DNA of 64,000 nt from Coix lacryma-jobi var. lacryma-jobi (taxonomy: Eukaryota; Streptophyta; Magnoliopsida; Poales; Poaceae). This document shows positions 23,461 to 34,831 of the stretch, piece after piece. The stretch's first letter is position 1, and the number at the start of each line of letters is the position of its first letter. The stretch lies in assembly GCA_009763385.1 (NCBI GenBank), contig CM019827.1:115347204-115411203 (forward strand), in the 5' to 3' direction. The translations under genes were made by a program, and so were the position numbers. The notes under the pieces are model-generated. The model was not told the DNA's origin. It saw only the letters and a list, made by a program, of their open reading frames with translations, and did not search any database.

Positions 23461-23699
23461 AACACCTAGAGCAAGCGCAAAGCGGTGGTCTAACTAGCTT
23501 AATCACTTCGCAAAGTACCTACAGTAATCACCTAGTATATCACTTGAGCACTTTGGGGGCTAGAGCAACTAAATATGTGTCTATACACTTGGTACACTTC
23601 CTTGAGCTCCAACCTTGTTGTTTTGGCCGGCCATGGGATATATATATAGAGCCCCAAGCAAATAGAGTCGTTGGGCACCAAAGATGGTCTTCACTGCGC

Positions 23700-24035
23700 A
23701 GCATCGGACGCTGGAGTCGTGACCATCGGACGCGTCTGATGCTCCTTTAACTGCTAGATGCCAGCCTGGCACTGTGTCGCAACGGCTACTTAGCGTCCGA
23801 TGCTGCCAGAGCCTCTCTCGAACCTTCCTGCATAGGCATCGGACGCAAGGACCTGTAGCGTCCGATGTAGCATCGGTGCGTCCGATGTTCGCTGTGCAGT
23901 ATTGCACAGTGTTACAGTCGCGTCCGATGTCTCGGTCTTCAGCGTCCGATGCTTCTGCTGGCGCTGACACGAGCTAGAGTTTGCCATCGGCGCGTCCGAT
24001 GCCTGCGTGGGCAGTGTCCGATGCAGCGTCTGATG
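23700..24035. repeat. dispersed short repeats GCGTCCGATG / CATCGGACGC in the LTR
   Basis: About a dozen near-perfect copies of the 10-bp word in both orientations within 340 bp of the solo LTR, separated by unique sequence of 10-50 bp. Confidence 0.8.
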
Positions 24036-24334
24036 TCCCTTTCTTCTTGTTTCTTCGCGATTTCTTGCGTCATCTTGGTTCCATTCTTGTGCAAGAGACT
24101 TTGCTTGATCTTTAGGGTCTTCTACTGAGCTTTTAGAGTCTTGCTTGAGGTGTTGATCATTGGATCATCACATAGCCTTTGTCCAAGTCACATTTGCACC
24201 CTATTGGACTACAAAACAAACACTTGCAAACGCATTAGTCCAATTTGGTTGTGTTGTTCATCAAACACCAAAATCCAAGGTTAAATGGTCTGAGGTTCAT
24301 TTTCCTTACAGACTGTATTTTTATTATTCTACGG

Positions 24335-24425
24335 GAACGGTTGGGTTGAGGAGTCGTTAGTCTAGCTCAGTACCCGCCTTTCTGGGGTGGTCAGAGTTCG
24401 AGTCCTAACAAACTCACTTTTTTTG
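24335..24425 (+). mobile_element. tRNA-derived SINE-like head
   Basis: Contains TAGCTCAGTA (like polymerase III box A) and AGTTCGAGTCC (box B) about 30 bp apart, without a full cloverleaf. The 3' limit and target duplication are not clear. Confidence 0.4.
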
Positions 24426-25346
24426 ACATTTTGTTCCACATCCAAAACACACGTCTGTAGGTGGTTCATCTTATAGAACTGGGTGTCATTGTGTAAGGGT
24501 ATGTGGACAGGGGTCACTGTGTAAGGGTACATGGGCAGGGGTCGGATGTTTTCTCGATCTGGCTGAGAAAATCTTCTTTTTAAGCACAATGTCTTGAGAC
24601 CATCATACACCTTGCGGATGGAGTTTATTTAATTCCTCTATAGTCTAAAGCTAATTTATACAATTCACGTGGAGACCCCTCAGCCCTACATATGTAAAAT
24701 CATCGAAAAACTCGATGTAAAATCATCGAGGCGCGCTGGACAACATATCCACTGTTTTTTCATAACATTGTGATTTTTCATTATAAGTATTACATATGTA
24801 AAATCTTCGAAAAAGATGTTTACACATACACTTATGCATATATTTACCACGTTTAGAGGTATCATTATATTTGTTTTTCCCCCTTAATTAAAATCTCTTG
24901 TTCCGCACCAACTGTCATGAGTGCCATATATAGTGAACTAGTACAGGGGGCGCGTCCTTGCGCGCCGCAGACCATATATTACAGAGTTTCCAGGTCATAA
25001 GCCTTCTGCACAGATAAAGATGTTGAGACTGGTTGGCTTGAGTACATTTTATCCATCAATATAGGATTACTTTTCCAATATGTCGTTGGCTTTTGCGTTT
25101 ATTGAAAGATAACTGCATTCACAATTTCCTCGTAATAGTTTCCAAGAGAGATGCCTACAGTTGAACAAGGCATAAAAAAAGGGAAAACGAAAAAATGTGC
25201 CATATGTAGCCATACTTATTACTGGAGGCAACTCGGAACAATATTTGTTGCTCATACATTCCAGACCTAGAAACAAATGACAGATAAAAACTGAATCACA
25301 GTCTGCATCGGTGGAAAACAGTAACAGATTGAACGACTATTTTGGT

Positions 25347-25462
25347 CTAATTTATATTCCACATCGGTGCAAATATTTGCCTAAAATCTTCCAATCCACC
25401 TTTTATTGCTGCCACACGTGCTGCAAGGTTAGGAATGGTAACCACAACAAAAGTGGAAAAAA
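25347..25462 (-). other. terminal exon candidate, unknown gene
   Basis: On the minus strand a consensus acceptor (GCTCTCAG) is followed by 38 open codons including VVVTIPNLAARVAAIKGGLE and a TAG stop. I do not recognise the protein. It may belong with the exon-like piece at 26518-26622. Confidence 0.3.
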
Positions 25463-26517
25463 CTGAGAGCATGGTATGTGATGATTTTCTATGTTTGTAA
25501 ATGAACAGTATCTACATGGTCCCAAAAAGGATGGGACAAAAGCAAAAAAAAATATACTATATCGGAGGGGAGTTAAAATTTCATAGTACTGATTTCACCA
25601 AGCAGCACGCAAAAATAGATGGAAAAACAGAAAAGGTAAACATAAATGAGAGGAGGCCTAAGTGATTTACAACCACAAGGTAGTAACAACCGACATGCAT
25701 ATGAAGAAATCTAACATGGAGTGGAGATACAAACGTTGGTAATAAGGCAAGAACCCAACAAAATAGGAAAATAACAAACTTTGGAGGATAACCTGTGTAG
25801 GAGGAAATGAAACAATACTGAGACAAAAAGCTAAGCAGACATTAACTGTAGATTGGAATCAGATATCATAGTGGAGGAAAACAATATCAGTGCAATGTAA
25901 GGTAGGTGGACATGTGCCCATCAAAAGATGACTGAAAAAGAGGACCAAACAGATGACCCTTAGATTTAAATTCATTTGATGTGTTTCTCTCATACCTAAA
26001 GAACAGAGCATCATGAAGAATAAATGTTTTTTATTTTACTCACAAAGCTGTCATATACAATTGGTGTTTGTAGAAATAACCCTCAACATGCATTTATTTT
26101 AGATGAAGAACCTTTTTTTCTTTTCTCTTAATTGGAACCCTTTGAAGTAAGAAACATAGGATGAATTGGACCTGAATGGAAATAAGACAAAGCACATTCT
26201 ATTTGTCAAACCGTTTTGTGAACTCAAAAAAATATGTTCTTCAAATTAGAAGCTATACAGTAGCAATCCAGAACTGCAGCAAACATGGCATCATGCTGAA
26301 AGTTAGCATACTTTTTTGCATAAATCGATGAGGACAGTACAGGTCGAACTCGAAGGCAATGGTAGTATAGGTTTATATCAATGAGTTAATTAATGTATGT
26401 TATTCATCTCGGTGAACCTTACCAAAACCTTCCAATTTAATGATGTGTCTTAGCATTAAAACTTTATTATAAATGGAGGATCTGCATAAATAAAATATGT
26501 CAAAGGGAACTGCATAC

Positions 26518-26622
26518 CTCCCGATACTCATAATAAAATTTGGACAGCTCAGATCGTTTTGCCACTATCTTTGCCTTGACGCTTCGGTACCTTCCCCTTT
26601 TGAGCAGAGAAGGGCCCATCAC
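26518..26622 (-). other. internal exon candidate, unknown gene
   Basis: A 105-bp segment between a consensus acceptor (CATTGTAG) and a donor (GGGAG|GTATGC), open in phase 0 and encoding a basic peptide containing VKAKIVAKRSELSKFYYEYR. No family is recognised. Together with 25347-25462 it suggests a degenerate or captured gene on the minus strand. Confidence 0.35.
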
Positions 26623-27310
26623 CTACAATGTCAATAGTATATTGTAGCTGGGACCTTGGAAGATATTGATACCTATAAAATAATTGATTATCAGTATGAC
26701 AATGTACTCTTAGATTGTGGAGTGCAGCCACATTTTTATTCAGTGCAGCTCAAAGTAGAAGTATTATCCCAACCTTTCTTCTTTCAACAGCAGCAACTAT
26801 TAGCCAGCTCCCTCGCAGTGCGAAGGTCATGGTGATAGAATCGGCAAGGTCCAGCAGACATGTCTTACCGGGGAAGTTGTTGTATAAATCATACAAAAAA
26901 TTGGTCATCAGACTGAAATCACACCAACCATAGTCAATGATCTATAAGATGAGCGTGTACTTTTCCTGAAAAAAAGGATTTTCAATGCGTGTGCAACACT
27001 GCTTCGGGTGAAAGGATGGTAGATGCACTAAATATAAATTGTTGGTCCGCTAGCCTATTACTCAATGATACGCTCTCTCAGAATATAATCAAAACTTTTG
27101 TAGGCACCATGTAAACTTGGGGTAAATATCATAATTCTAGTTAGCAAATGACAATTCCCGTGAAACTGTTGAAAACTTGAGAGAGAGTTAGGCTATGAAC
27201 TATGACATGTCGGGGATATTAAAAAAATAATAATAAACTCAATAGCAAATGCTTATTAGTACAATGATAGTAAGCAATGATTATTGAATAAAGTCTTGCT
27301 GAACAATCTA

Positions 27311-27555
27311 AAACTAATGATTAGAAAAGCCAAGTTGAAGGTCAAAATTTTATCAAAAAGAACGCTGTCCAGGCAGCAGCATCCATCTATTTAATTTTTT
27401 ACTTGCTTCTAGCTGCCAAGCTACTGTGATAAACACAGGTGAAAGCAAACCTGTCCAATTTGAAACTAATGATTAGAAAAGCCAAGTTGAAGGTCAAAAT
27501 TTTATCAAAAAAAAAATGTTGTCCAGGCAGCAGCATCCATCTATTTAATTTTTTT
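27311..27555. repeat. local tandem duplication (about 90 bp, two copies)
   Basis: The segment AAACTAATGATTAGAAAAGC...CATCTATTTAATTTTTT occurs at 27311-27400 and 27463-27555. A following phrase (AAACACAGGTGAAAGCAAAC near 27431) returns in altered form at about 29125, after the LINE-like block, so the second copy was probably interrupted by that insertion. Confidence 0.8.
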
Positions 27556-29115
27556 CTTTTTTTCGAGATCGCGACTTCACGCGTTTTTCATTAAGAAGAA
27601 GAGCCGAAGAAACGGCAGAGTAACCGATACAATGGATTCGCAAGTAATCCATGGATTACCAACGAAATCCACGATACAAACGAAAAGCAAGAAACATGGG
27701 GTGGGGAACCCTCTACCTGACAATCCCAGCAAACTGAAACTAATACAAAATAATCTCAACACTTTGGCAGCCAGCAGTGAAGTGAAGCCGTAGATGATAA
27801 CAGCGGCAAAGCATTCGCTAGAAACCCCAGGCGGCAAAGCAGCCGTCCGAGTGCTCCTCCGAGTCACTAATCGCCACTTTGCCCTTAGGACCACGGCCGA
27901 GGAGGGCGTCCATGAAGACAACAAAGCATCTGTCCAGGCACACAAGAACCATCGACGCGGCAAAGCATCCGCGGATGGGGCCGACACGCTCACAGCAGCA
28001 AAGCATCTGCATGCGAGGGGCCTAAACGACACCGGCGACAAAGCGTCCGCCCACACAACAAGACCATCAACGCGGCAAAGCATCCGCGGATGGGGCCAAC
28101 ATGCTCCCAGCAGCGAAGCATCTGCATGAGAGGGGCCTAAGCGACGACTACAGCTGCAACAAACACCGGCATGACATACCAAAGCGAGGAGGATATGAAG
28201 CACAAAAAGGTTTAGCGCAGCGACCACGACAACCAAGCGGGAGGGGCAACAACAGCAGGAGATTCTACAACAACGCCTTCAGGAAGGAGGGGACGTCCAA
28301 GACGCCCTCGTCGCTGGCCTTAGAGACTTCGGCTTTCGCCTAGAATCCGACGACGAAGAAGCTGAGGTTAAGAAACGACGCCTCCAACAAGGTGAATGGC
28401 GCCAGGGGCGTCACCGTCGTTCGCCCGGTATCCGGGCTGAGCTTTCGCTCATAACCCATGCAACTATCGCCACCTTAAGCTGTCGCACAGTCCGAGGACG
28501 TCAGTTGGCGGCGGCTAGGACTGGTTCACAGCAACTAGCCTCCGGCCCCCAGTGCACGGCACGATGCCACCGGGCGGCAGATCCGGCCACCAGCGGCCCG
28601 GATCTGGCGGACCGCCGAAGCCAGCACCACCGGAGAGGGGCGCACGACCATGGACCTGCCCCCGACGAGGACCCGCCAGGGGACGTGCGCACGCCATCGC
28701 AGAGGCCCCCACCGGTGCCCGACCGGCCGGCCGGAGGGCAGGCGCGCCCGCCGGATCTGACCTCTAACGGCCTGGCAAGGGACACGACCGCTGGATCTGG
28801 TCGCCCCGGCCTGGCTGGGGCCGCAGCCACCGGATCTGGCCGCCACCAGCCCGCCAGAGGGCGCGGCCGCCGGATCCGGCCGCCGCCAGCCCGGGAACGC
28901 CGCCGGTCGTCCGGCCACCGCGCGCACGAGATATCGATGAAGTCAGACGGAGGGAGAGATAGCAGATGGGAGCGAGGGAGGAGGGAGGGAGGCGAGTTGT
29001 GCAGGCCGCCGCCGCCGCACGCCGAAGGGCGGCGGCGGCGGCCGGAGAGGAGCGGCGGCGGTTGCTCAGTGCCGCCCAGACGCCTCGTCGCGTCGCAGGA
29101 GAGAGAGTCTCGTTG
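27556..29115 (-). mobile_element. LINE-like remnant, internally deleted
   Basis: On the minus strand it ends in CTTCTTCTTAATGAAAAACG...TCGAGAAAAAAAG, the tail style of grass L1 elements, and its other end (28505-29115) is very GC-rich with repeated CCGGATCTGGCC words, like an L1 5' leader. No reverse transcriptase or endonuclease domain is present, so the middle is deleted or it is a non-autonomous relative. The open frames on either strand are composition artefacts. Confidence 0.45.
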
Positions 29116-29245
29116 TTCGCTAATAAACACATGTGAAAGCAAACCTAGTAAACCTTGGGCATTCCCATTGGTCATCAGCTCCTCGGAATGGAGAGATGTA
29201 GACTTGCTGACCTTCAAAGCAGTCGGAATGCATATGCATGGAAAG

Positions 29246-30264
29246 ACTATGGGCTCCCAAGATTTAGAGCTATATACATGGAACCATTAAATAAACAAGC
29301 CACCTAGTTGTTGTGCAGATTAACAGGTAACAAAAAGCTGAATATATGTTCCACGGCAAAATTAAGGGATACATAGAACTAAGCATTAGTTAACTGAGCA
29401 GTCCACTCTGAGGGGTGCAGCGGCGCCTGCTGCTGGCGGTGCGGCTCTACCACGTTGTGCCATGCCGGGAGGCAGACACCGCCAACACCTGTCTGGACGG
29501 TCACGTCGCACATGGGGAGCGCCGACAGGCTGGCCACGAGCGGAGCGTCCAAGCTGAGCGTTGGGGCCCAACCCGCGCACCGGCACGTCGAGGGAGAGGG
29601 AGAGGAAGGGGAGGCACGGGTGGGGGATTGGGGAGAGGATCTTGGGGAGCAGCCACGAGACGGAGGAGAAGAAGAAGATGATGTACCTGCGGACCTGGCC
29701 TTGGAGGTGCATCGCAGCCGCCGGCGGCGGCGAGGAAGAGGCCACCCGCAGGCGGACTGGCCCGTGGTGGGCGTCCCGGTGGAAGTCGTCACCTAGTCGG
29801 AGTCCTCGGACATGGCCATCTAGGGTTTCGTGGAGCACAGAAGTAGAGGAACAGAGGGGAAGGGGGCCGCCGGTGTCACCAGAGGGGCGGAGGGAGCCGC
29901 CGGCGAGCGGCATGGTCCTGTCGTCGGCGCCGCATCGGAGAGCACGGGACGGAGAGGGAGAGGGACGCCGGGTTTTTTTTCGCGGCGACGAGCGAGAGGG
30001 AGAGCGGGGATGAGGCGAGATATTTTGAGAAGAGTCAAGAAGGTGAAGCGGAAAGCTGAGTATATATGTGGCTGAGCAAATTCTTACAAGAATCTAGAGA
30101 ACTAGAGAAAAATCTAAAGAAGCCAAACAGGATCCCGAGAAGCTGCTGCCAACAGAATCAGTTCCAAGAAATCGTAACCATCTGCTTCAAGATCGGACGG
30201 TCAGAAAAAAACCGGGTGACGTGGACAGGTGTTCTGGGCTGGAGTCCCCTCGCAAATATAGGGT
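29246..30264. repeat. 1.02-kb tandem direct duplication, copy 1
   Basis: Begins ACTATGGGCTCCCAAGATTT and ends CAAATATAGGGT, immediately followed by copy 2 starting with the same words. The two copies are highly similar along their whole length. Confidence 0.92.
29379..29819 (-). pseudogene. copy-1 reading frame with a stop at codon 9
   Basis: The frame starts ATG at 29819 (MAMSEDSD) and meets TAG at 29793-29795, where copy 2 has TGG. Beyond the stop the frame stays open to 29379. A minus-strand TATATATAC-like box lies upstream (around 30060), in the position of a promoter. Product unknown; see the copy-2 entry for the open version. Confidence 0.4.
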
Positions 30265-31285
30265 ACTATGGGCTCCCAAGATTTAGAGCTATATACATGG
30301 AACCATTAAATAAACAAGCCACCTAGTTGTTGTGCAGATTAACAGGTAACAAAAAGCTGAATATATGTTCCACGGCAAAATTAAGGGATACATAGAACTA
30401 AGCATTAGTTAACTGAGTAGTCCACTCTGAGGGGTGCAGCGGTGCCTACTGCTGGCGGTGCGGCTCTACCACGTCGTGCCATGCCGGGAGGCAGCCACCG
30501 CTAGCACCTGTCTGGACGGTCGTGTCGCACATGGGGAGCGCCGACAGGCTGGCCACAAGCGGAGCGTCCACGCGGCCGCGTTGGGGCCCAACCCGCGCAC
30601 CGGCACGTCGAGAGAGAGGGAGAGGAAGGGGAGGCACGGGTGGGGGATTGGGGAGAGGATCTTGGGGAGCAGCCACGAGACGGAGGAGAAGATGATGATG
30701 ATGTACCTGCGGATCTGGCCGTGGGGGTGCATCGCAGCCGCCGGCGGCGGCGAGGAAGAGGCCACCCGCAGGCGGACTGGCCCGTGGTGGGCGTCCTGGT
30801 GGAAGTCGTCACCCAGTCGGAGTCCTCGGACATGGCCATCTAGGGTTTCGTGGAACGCAGAAGTAGAGGAACAGAGGGGAAGGGGGTCGCCGGTGTCACC
30901 AGAGGGGCGGAGGGAGCCGCCAGCGAGCGGCATGGTCCTGCCGTCAGCGCCGCATCGGAGAGCACGGGACGGAGAGGGAGAGGGACGCCGTTTTTTTTTC
31001 CCACGGCGACGAGCGAGAGGGAGAGTGGGGATAAGGCGAGATATTTTGAGAAGAGTCAAGAAGGTGAAGCAGAAAGCTGAGTATATACGTGGCTGAGCAA
31101 ATTCTTATAAGAATCTAGAGAAGCAGAGGAAAATTTAAAGAAGCCAAACAGGATCCCGAGAAGCTGCTACCAACGGAATCAGCTCCAAGAAATCGTAGCC
31201 ATCTACTTCAAGATCGGACGGTCAGAGAAAAACCGGGTGACGTGGACAGGTGTTCTAGGCTGGAGTCCCCTCGTAAATATAGGGT
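30265..31285. repeat. 1.02-kb tandem direct duplication, copy 2
   Basis: Same start and end words as copy 1 (29246-30264), length 1021 bp, head to tail with no spacer. Differences from copy 1 are scattered single bases and 1-3 bp indels. Confidence 0.92.
30501..30839 (-). CDS. copy-2 reading frame, possible first exon, unknown function
   Basis: ATG at 30839 opens a 112-codon frame (start MAMSEDSDWVTTSTRTP) rich in R, S and P. A donor-like CAG|GTACAT lies in the region near 30715, so the real protein could leave this frame by splicing. A TATA-like GTATATAC is about 240 bp upstream on the same strand (around 31080). I do not recognise the product. The stretch may be a promoter plus first exon copied from a host gene, as seen in gene-capturing transposons; no later exons follow. 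Confidence 0.3.
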   Translation of the reverse strand: MAMSEDSDWVTTSTRTPTTGQSACGWPLPRRRRRLRCTPTARSAGTSSSSSPPSRGCSPRSSPQSPTRASPSSPSLSTCRCAGWAPTRPRGRSACGQPVGAPHVRHDRPDRC

Positions 31286-31799
31286 TAAATAACAATATTG
31301 TAGAGTTATTTTTAGACACAACGTTGTAGTGTTGTACCATGTACTAACAATAGCCTAACTCCTGTAGGATCTCCGTCAGCAGCAGCCAGCAATCGATTTT
31401 GCATAATTTTGTTTTCTCAGTTTGCCTCCGTGCAGATACTTTCACTGCTTTCTACTGAAATGAATAGGCAGAGCACATGCTAAACATCGCTAGAGAAAAA
31501 CAAAAGTGAAAATCACCAAACCGGCGTTGGGCTCGCATGGAATGGGCCCTTTTAGGTTTGGTGACGAAACACCCACAGCCCATAGAGAGGGAGATGGGTG
31601 GGTAGCGATTCCAACTCCAGTGGCCCTTGCCGAGCCCGACTCAGCGAGTGCGACGCGTCACGCGAACGACCTCCCCCGTCGCCAGGTGCAGCCACCCAAC
31701 CGACCAGCGCTGCCCGACTCCCCCATCCGCCGTCCGATCCCATCCGGTGGCCATCCGCGCGCCTCCCAGGTTGACCGCCCGGAACCCGGTCGCGCCAGC

Positions 31800-31807
31800 T
31801 ATAAATG
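31800..31807 (+). promoter_or_regulatory. TATA box of the SAM synthetase gene
   Basis: TATAAATG after a GC-rich stretch and about 140 bp before the leader-intron donor at 31943. Transcription would start near 31830. Confidence 0.7.
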
Positions 31808-31829
31808 GCATTCGCGAGCACGATCACGC

Positions 31830-33395
31830 CCCTCTGCGTCGGCCGGCACAGCGGGTCGGATCTACTGCTACTACTACGCCGTTTCCGCAGTAGCAGCGCC
31901 GTTCCGTTTCTGTCTCCTCCTCGCAACGCCGCCGCAAGCTAAGGTGAGGCGCCGTGCTGCCCGTCTCTGTCCTTCCTACTCCGGCCACCGGTGCTATGAC
32001 TCTCGTTCAATCCAGCTCGGTTATTATGGTGTAAGGTGTATGTGTATATACACTCTGCGAGAGATTGATTGGTTGTTCGTTGCTTCTTTCCGGTTCTCCT
32101 GCGGTTTTGTCCCGTTCACTAAGCAACGCGTCCGCTTTTCGGGGACCCAGACTCTTGTTCGCTACTTCGCTTGAGCAGCTGTAAAATAATATTTTTCTCT
32201 CATAAAAAATCAGTCATACGAATCAGCCGAAACGGCTTCTCACTCGAGCGAACAGAGCGCGCATACCTTTTTTTTTTCCTTTTTTTGGGTCTATTATTAG
32301 CCGGGTTGTAGGAGTATTTGATCACCAACAGTTGCTTAGATTACAGCCAGGTCCTTAATGAAATGATACGCAAAACTTTCTGCGTATTTCAAGGAAAAAA
32401 ATAAGGTTACAGCCAGGTCCTCATCACTGACTGGTGGCCCAGATCTAGTCATCTGGAGTTGTTTCTTCTCGCTGCGGTCTTGGAAGGTTGTGTACCCTTT
32501 CTTGTTGTACTAGTAATTCTACTAATATTGAAGGATTAGCGCCGAGCAATGGTGAATGTGTGCTTCTATAGCTCTAGCTCTAGGAATCTTACTGTTGCGC
32601 ACGGAAAGTTTGCGACTTCGATTCTTCCGCACCTAATAGACGAGGTGGAAAGGTGCAAATTTTTATGCTTATTCGCTGCGTAGAATCTCGTCCATTGAAG
32701 AATAAAGCTGGTGAGTGCTGACTCAGATGCTTGTACGATTTGGGATTGCCTCACTGTTTACTGTGAAGTCAAGTGGAGTCCAATGGGCCTTCTGTTGTTC
32801 GTGGAATCTTGGTTGTATAAATTTAGAGTGTTTAGCATATATTCCTTAAGTTTTCCACCGCTGAGTAGGTTCAATTGTGAGCAGCATTGTCCTGGGCACA
32901 TTTTCAGTGTGATTGATGATTGTAAATAGTGCTATTGATGAACAAGTCATTAGATTTTGTATATTTTCGTTTGAAACTTTGAATAATCGTAGTTGCAGTT
33001 TTCGTTTGTTTGTTTCCTAGCAGTTCTTTTTAGGGTTGTTTTACCTGGGTAAGGTGCCTTAGTATATTTTTGTCCTTTGTGATTGCTACATAAGCATCTT
33101 CCATCAATGAATTGCTTGGATTGTACTAAAGTTTTGACAGGACACTTGCGTTCTTTTTTGAATTGATGAAGTTTCAAGCCATATGCTTTGGTTAGTCAGG
33201 TTCTGTCAGATGAGCTTTGCTATCTTTTATTATTTTGAATCAGTTCTATTGGGAAGTAAGCTAGATGTATGTCACTGATCAACTATGTCCACTCAAAGCA
33301 GTATTCTTGAAGTCTGAATCTGGATAGTTTCATGGTACTGTATTTCTTCCGACTTCTGAGTTGCGTGTGCTACCGTGTTTTGCAGGTCCAAGAAG
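31830..33395 (+). other. 5' leader of SAM synthetase with a 1.44-kb intron
   Basis: The untranslated first exon ends at 31943 (GCTAAG|GTGAGG) and the second begins at 33386 after TTTTGCAG, ten bases before the start codon. Leader introns of this kind are common in plant SAM synthetase genes and often raise expression. The intron includes a fragment at 32185-32270 (TTTTTCTCTCATAAAAAATC then CAGCCGAA) that resembles 46165-46260 and looks like the end of a MITE. Confidence 0.75.
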
Positions 33396-34586
33396 ATGGC
33401 TGAACTTGACACGTTCCTTTTCACATCCGAGTCCGTCAATGAAGGCCACCCTGACAAGCTCTGTGACCAGATATCTGATGCAGTGCTTGATGCATGCCTC
33501 GCTGAAGACCCTGACAGCAAGGTTGCTTGTGAGACCTGCACCAAGACTAACATGGTCATGGTCTTTGGTGAGATCACTACCAAAGCCAATGTTGATTATG
33601 AGAAGATAGTCAGGGATACCTGCCGTGGGATTGGCTTTCTGTCCAATGATGTAGGGCTGGATGCTGACCACTGCAAGGTGCTTGTCAACATTGAACAGCA
33701 GTCACCTGACATTGCACAGGGTGTCCATGGTCACTTCACCAAGCGTCCTGAGGAGATTGGTGCTGGTGACCAGGGGCACATGTTTGGATATGCAACTGAC
33801 GAGACCCCTGAAATGATGTCCCTCAGCCATGTTCTTGCAACCAAGCTTGGTGCTCGCCTAACTGAGGTCCGCAAGAATGGAACCTGCCCATGGCTGAGGC
33901 CTGATGGGAAGACCCAGGTGACTGTTGAGTACCATAACGACAATGGTGCCATGGTCCCAATTCGTGTCCACACTGTGCTCATCTCTACCCAGCATGATGA
34001 GACTGTTACCAATGACGAAATCGCTGCTGATCTCAAGGAACACGTCATCAAGCCTGTCATTCCAGAGCAGTACCTTGATGAGAAGACCATTTTCCACCTT
34101 AACCCATCAGGTCGCTTTGTCATTGGTGGACCTCATGGTGATGCAGGTCTTACTGGCAGGAAGATCATCATTGACACTTATGGTGGCTGGGGTGCCCACG
34201 GTGGTGGCGCTTTCTCTGGCAAGGACCCAACCAAGGTTGACCGCAGTGGAGCCTATGTTGCAAGGCAGGCGGCCAAGAGCATTGTGGCCGGTGGTCTTGC
34301 CCGCCGTTGCATTGTCCAAGTGTCATATGCCATTGGTGTGCCTGAACCGCTGTCAGTGTTTGTCGACACATATGGCACAGGCAAGATCCCCGACAAGGAA
34401 ATCCTGAAGGTTGTGCAGGAGAACTTTGACTTCAGGCCAGGGATGATCATCATCGACCTTGACCTCAAGAGAGGTGGGAATGGCCGCTATCTCAAGACGG
34501 CGGCATATGGGCACTTCGGCAGGGATGACCCGGACTTCACCTGGGAGCTTGTGAAGCCCCTCAAGTGGGAGAATCCTTCTGCCTGA
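33396..34586 (+). CDS. SAMS: S-adenosylmethionine synthetase
   Basis: An uninterrupted frame of 396 residues, the usual plant length, starting [20 protein letters not shown]. The enzyme makes S-adenosylmethionine from methionine and ATP in the cytosol; the product is the methyl donor and the precursor of ethylene and polyamines. Visible family motifs are [12 protein letters not shown] near the N-terminus (ATP binding), [15 protein letters not shown] (signature 1, about residue 116) and [19 protein letters not shown] (signature 2, about residue 268, P-loop-like). There is no intron in the coding part. An in-frame GTG 21 bases upstream lies partly in the leader intron and is not the start. It is convergent with the SPL gene (stop-to-stop distance about 1.24 kb). 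No defect is seen. Confidence 0.97.
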   Translation: MAELDTFLFTSESVNEGHPDKLCDQISDAVLDACLAEDPDSKVACETCTKTNMVMVFGEITTKANVDYEKIVRDTCRGIGFLSNDVGLDADHCKVLVNIEQQSPDIAQGVHGHFTKRPEEIGAGDQGHMFGYATDETPEMMSLSHVLATKLGARLTEVRKNGTCPWLRPDGKTQVTVEYHNDNGAMVPIRVHTVLISTQHDETVTNDEIAADLKEHVIKPVIPEQYLDEKTIFHLNPSGRFVIGGPHGDAGLTGRKIIIDTYGGWGAHGGGAFSGKDPTKVDRSGAYVARQAAKSIVAGGLARRCIVQVSYAIGVPEPLSVFVDTYGTGKIPDKEILKVVQENFDFRPGMIIIDLDLKRGGNGRYLKTAAYGHFGRDDPDFTWELVKPLKWENPSA

Positions 34587-34745
34587 TCAAAAACTTACAG
34601 CCAGCTCTACATTGGAACTTTTTTTTTTTGCCTATATAAAAGGTTGCAATGTTACTTCTGATACCCAGTCTACCCATGTTACTGCTCGAGTAGAATGTGT
34701 GTGTAAGACCTTATGCGTACTGTTTATCTCTTCAAGAAGCTTGTG

Positions 34746-34830
34746 TTGTGGGGTTTGTGACGCCTTTTCTTTTCGTTATCATGTAATGTGTGGGGTTTGT
34801 GACGCCTTTTCTTTTCATTGTCATGTATAA
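34746..34830. repeat. two direct 42-bp repeats in the SAM synthetase 3' region
   Basis: The phrase GTGGGGTTTGTGACGCCTTT followed by TCTTTTCRTTRTCATGTA occurs twice in tandem, in the likely 3' UTR. Confidence 0.8.
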
Positions 34831-34831
34831 T

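Larger units (their letters stand above)
21636..24310 (-). mobile_element. solo LTR (SIRE/Maximus-like copia) with 5-bp target duplication
   Basis: On the + strand the LTR reads TGAAAGGACC at the left and CCTTACA at the right, so the sense strand is minus and runs TGTAAGG...CCTTTCA. It is flanked by the perfect 5-bp duplication GACTG (21631-21635 and 24311-24315), and no internal region is present: a solo LTR made by LTR-LTR recombination. Without the nested CACTA element it is about 1.5 kb. Family placement rests on its terminal phrases, which resemble the LTR at 61922-63796. Confidence 0.85.
24426..27310. other. AT-rich intergenic or intron-like stretch
   Basis: Apart from the two minus-strand exon candidates nothing coding or structural is supported. 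Confidence 0.4.

Noticed and set aside
24335..24425. Possible tRNA gene
   Set aside because: Box A and B are present but a complete cloverleaf and acceptor stem are not; better read as a SINE head.
27577..28236. 219-codon minus-strand frame
   Set aside because: Lies in the LINE-like remnant, Cys/Ala/Leu-rich without any reverse transcriptase or endonuclease motif.
28505..29290. 261-codon plus-strand frame
   Set aside because: GC-rich composition removes stops on both strands; overlapping frames are equally long and none has a domain.
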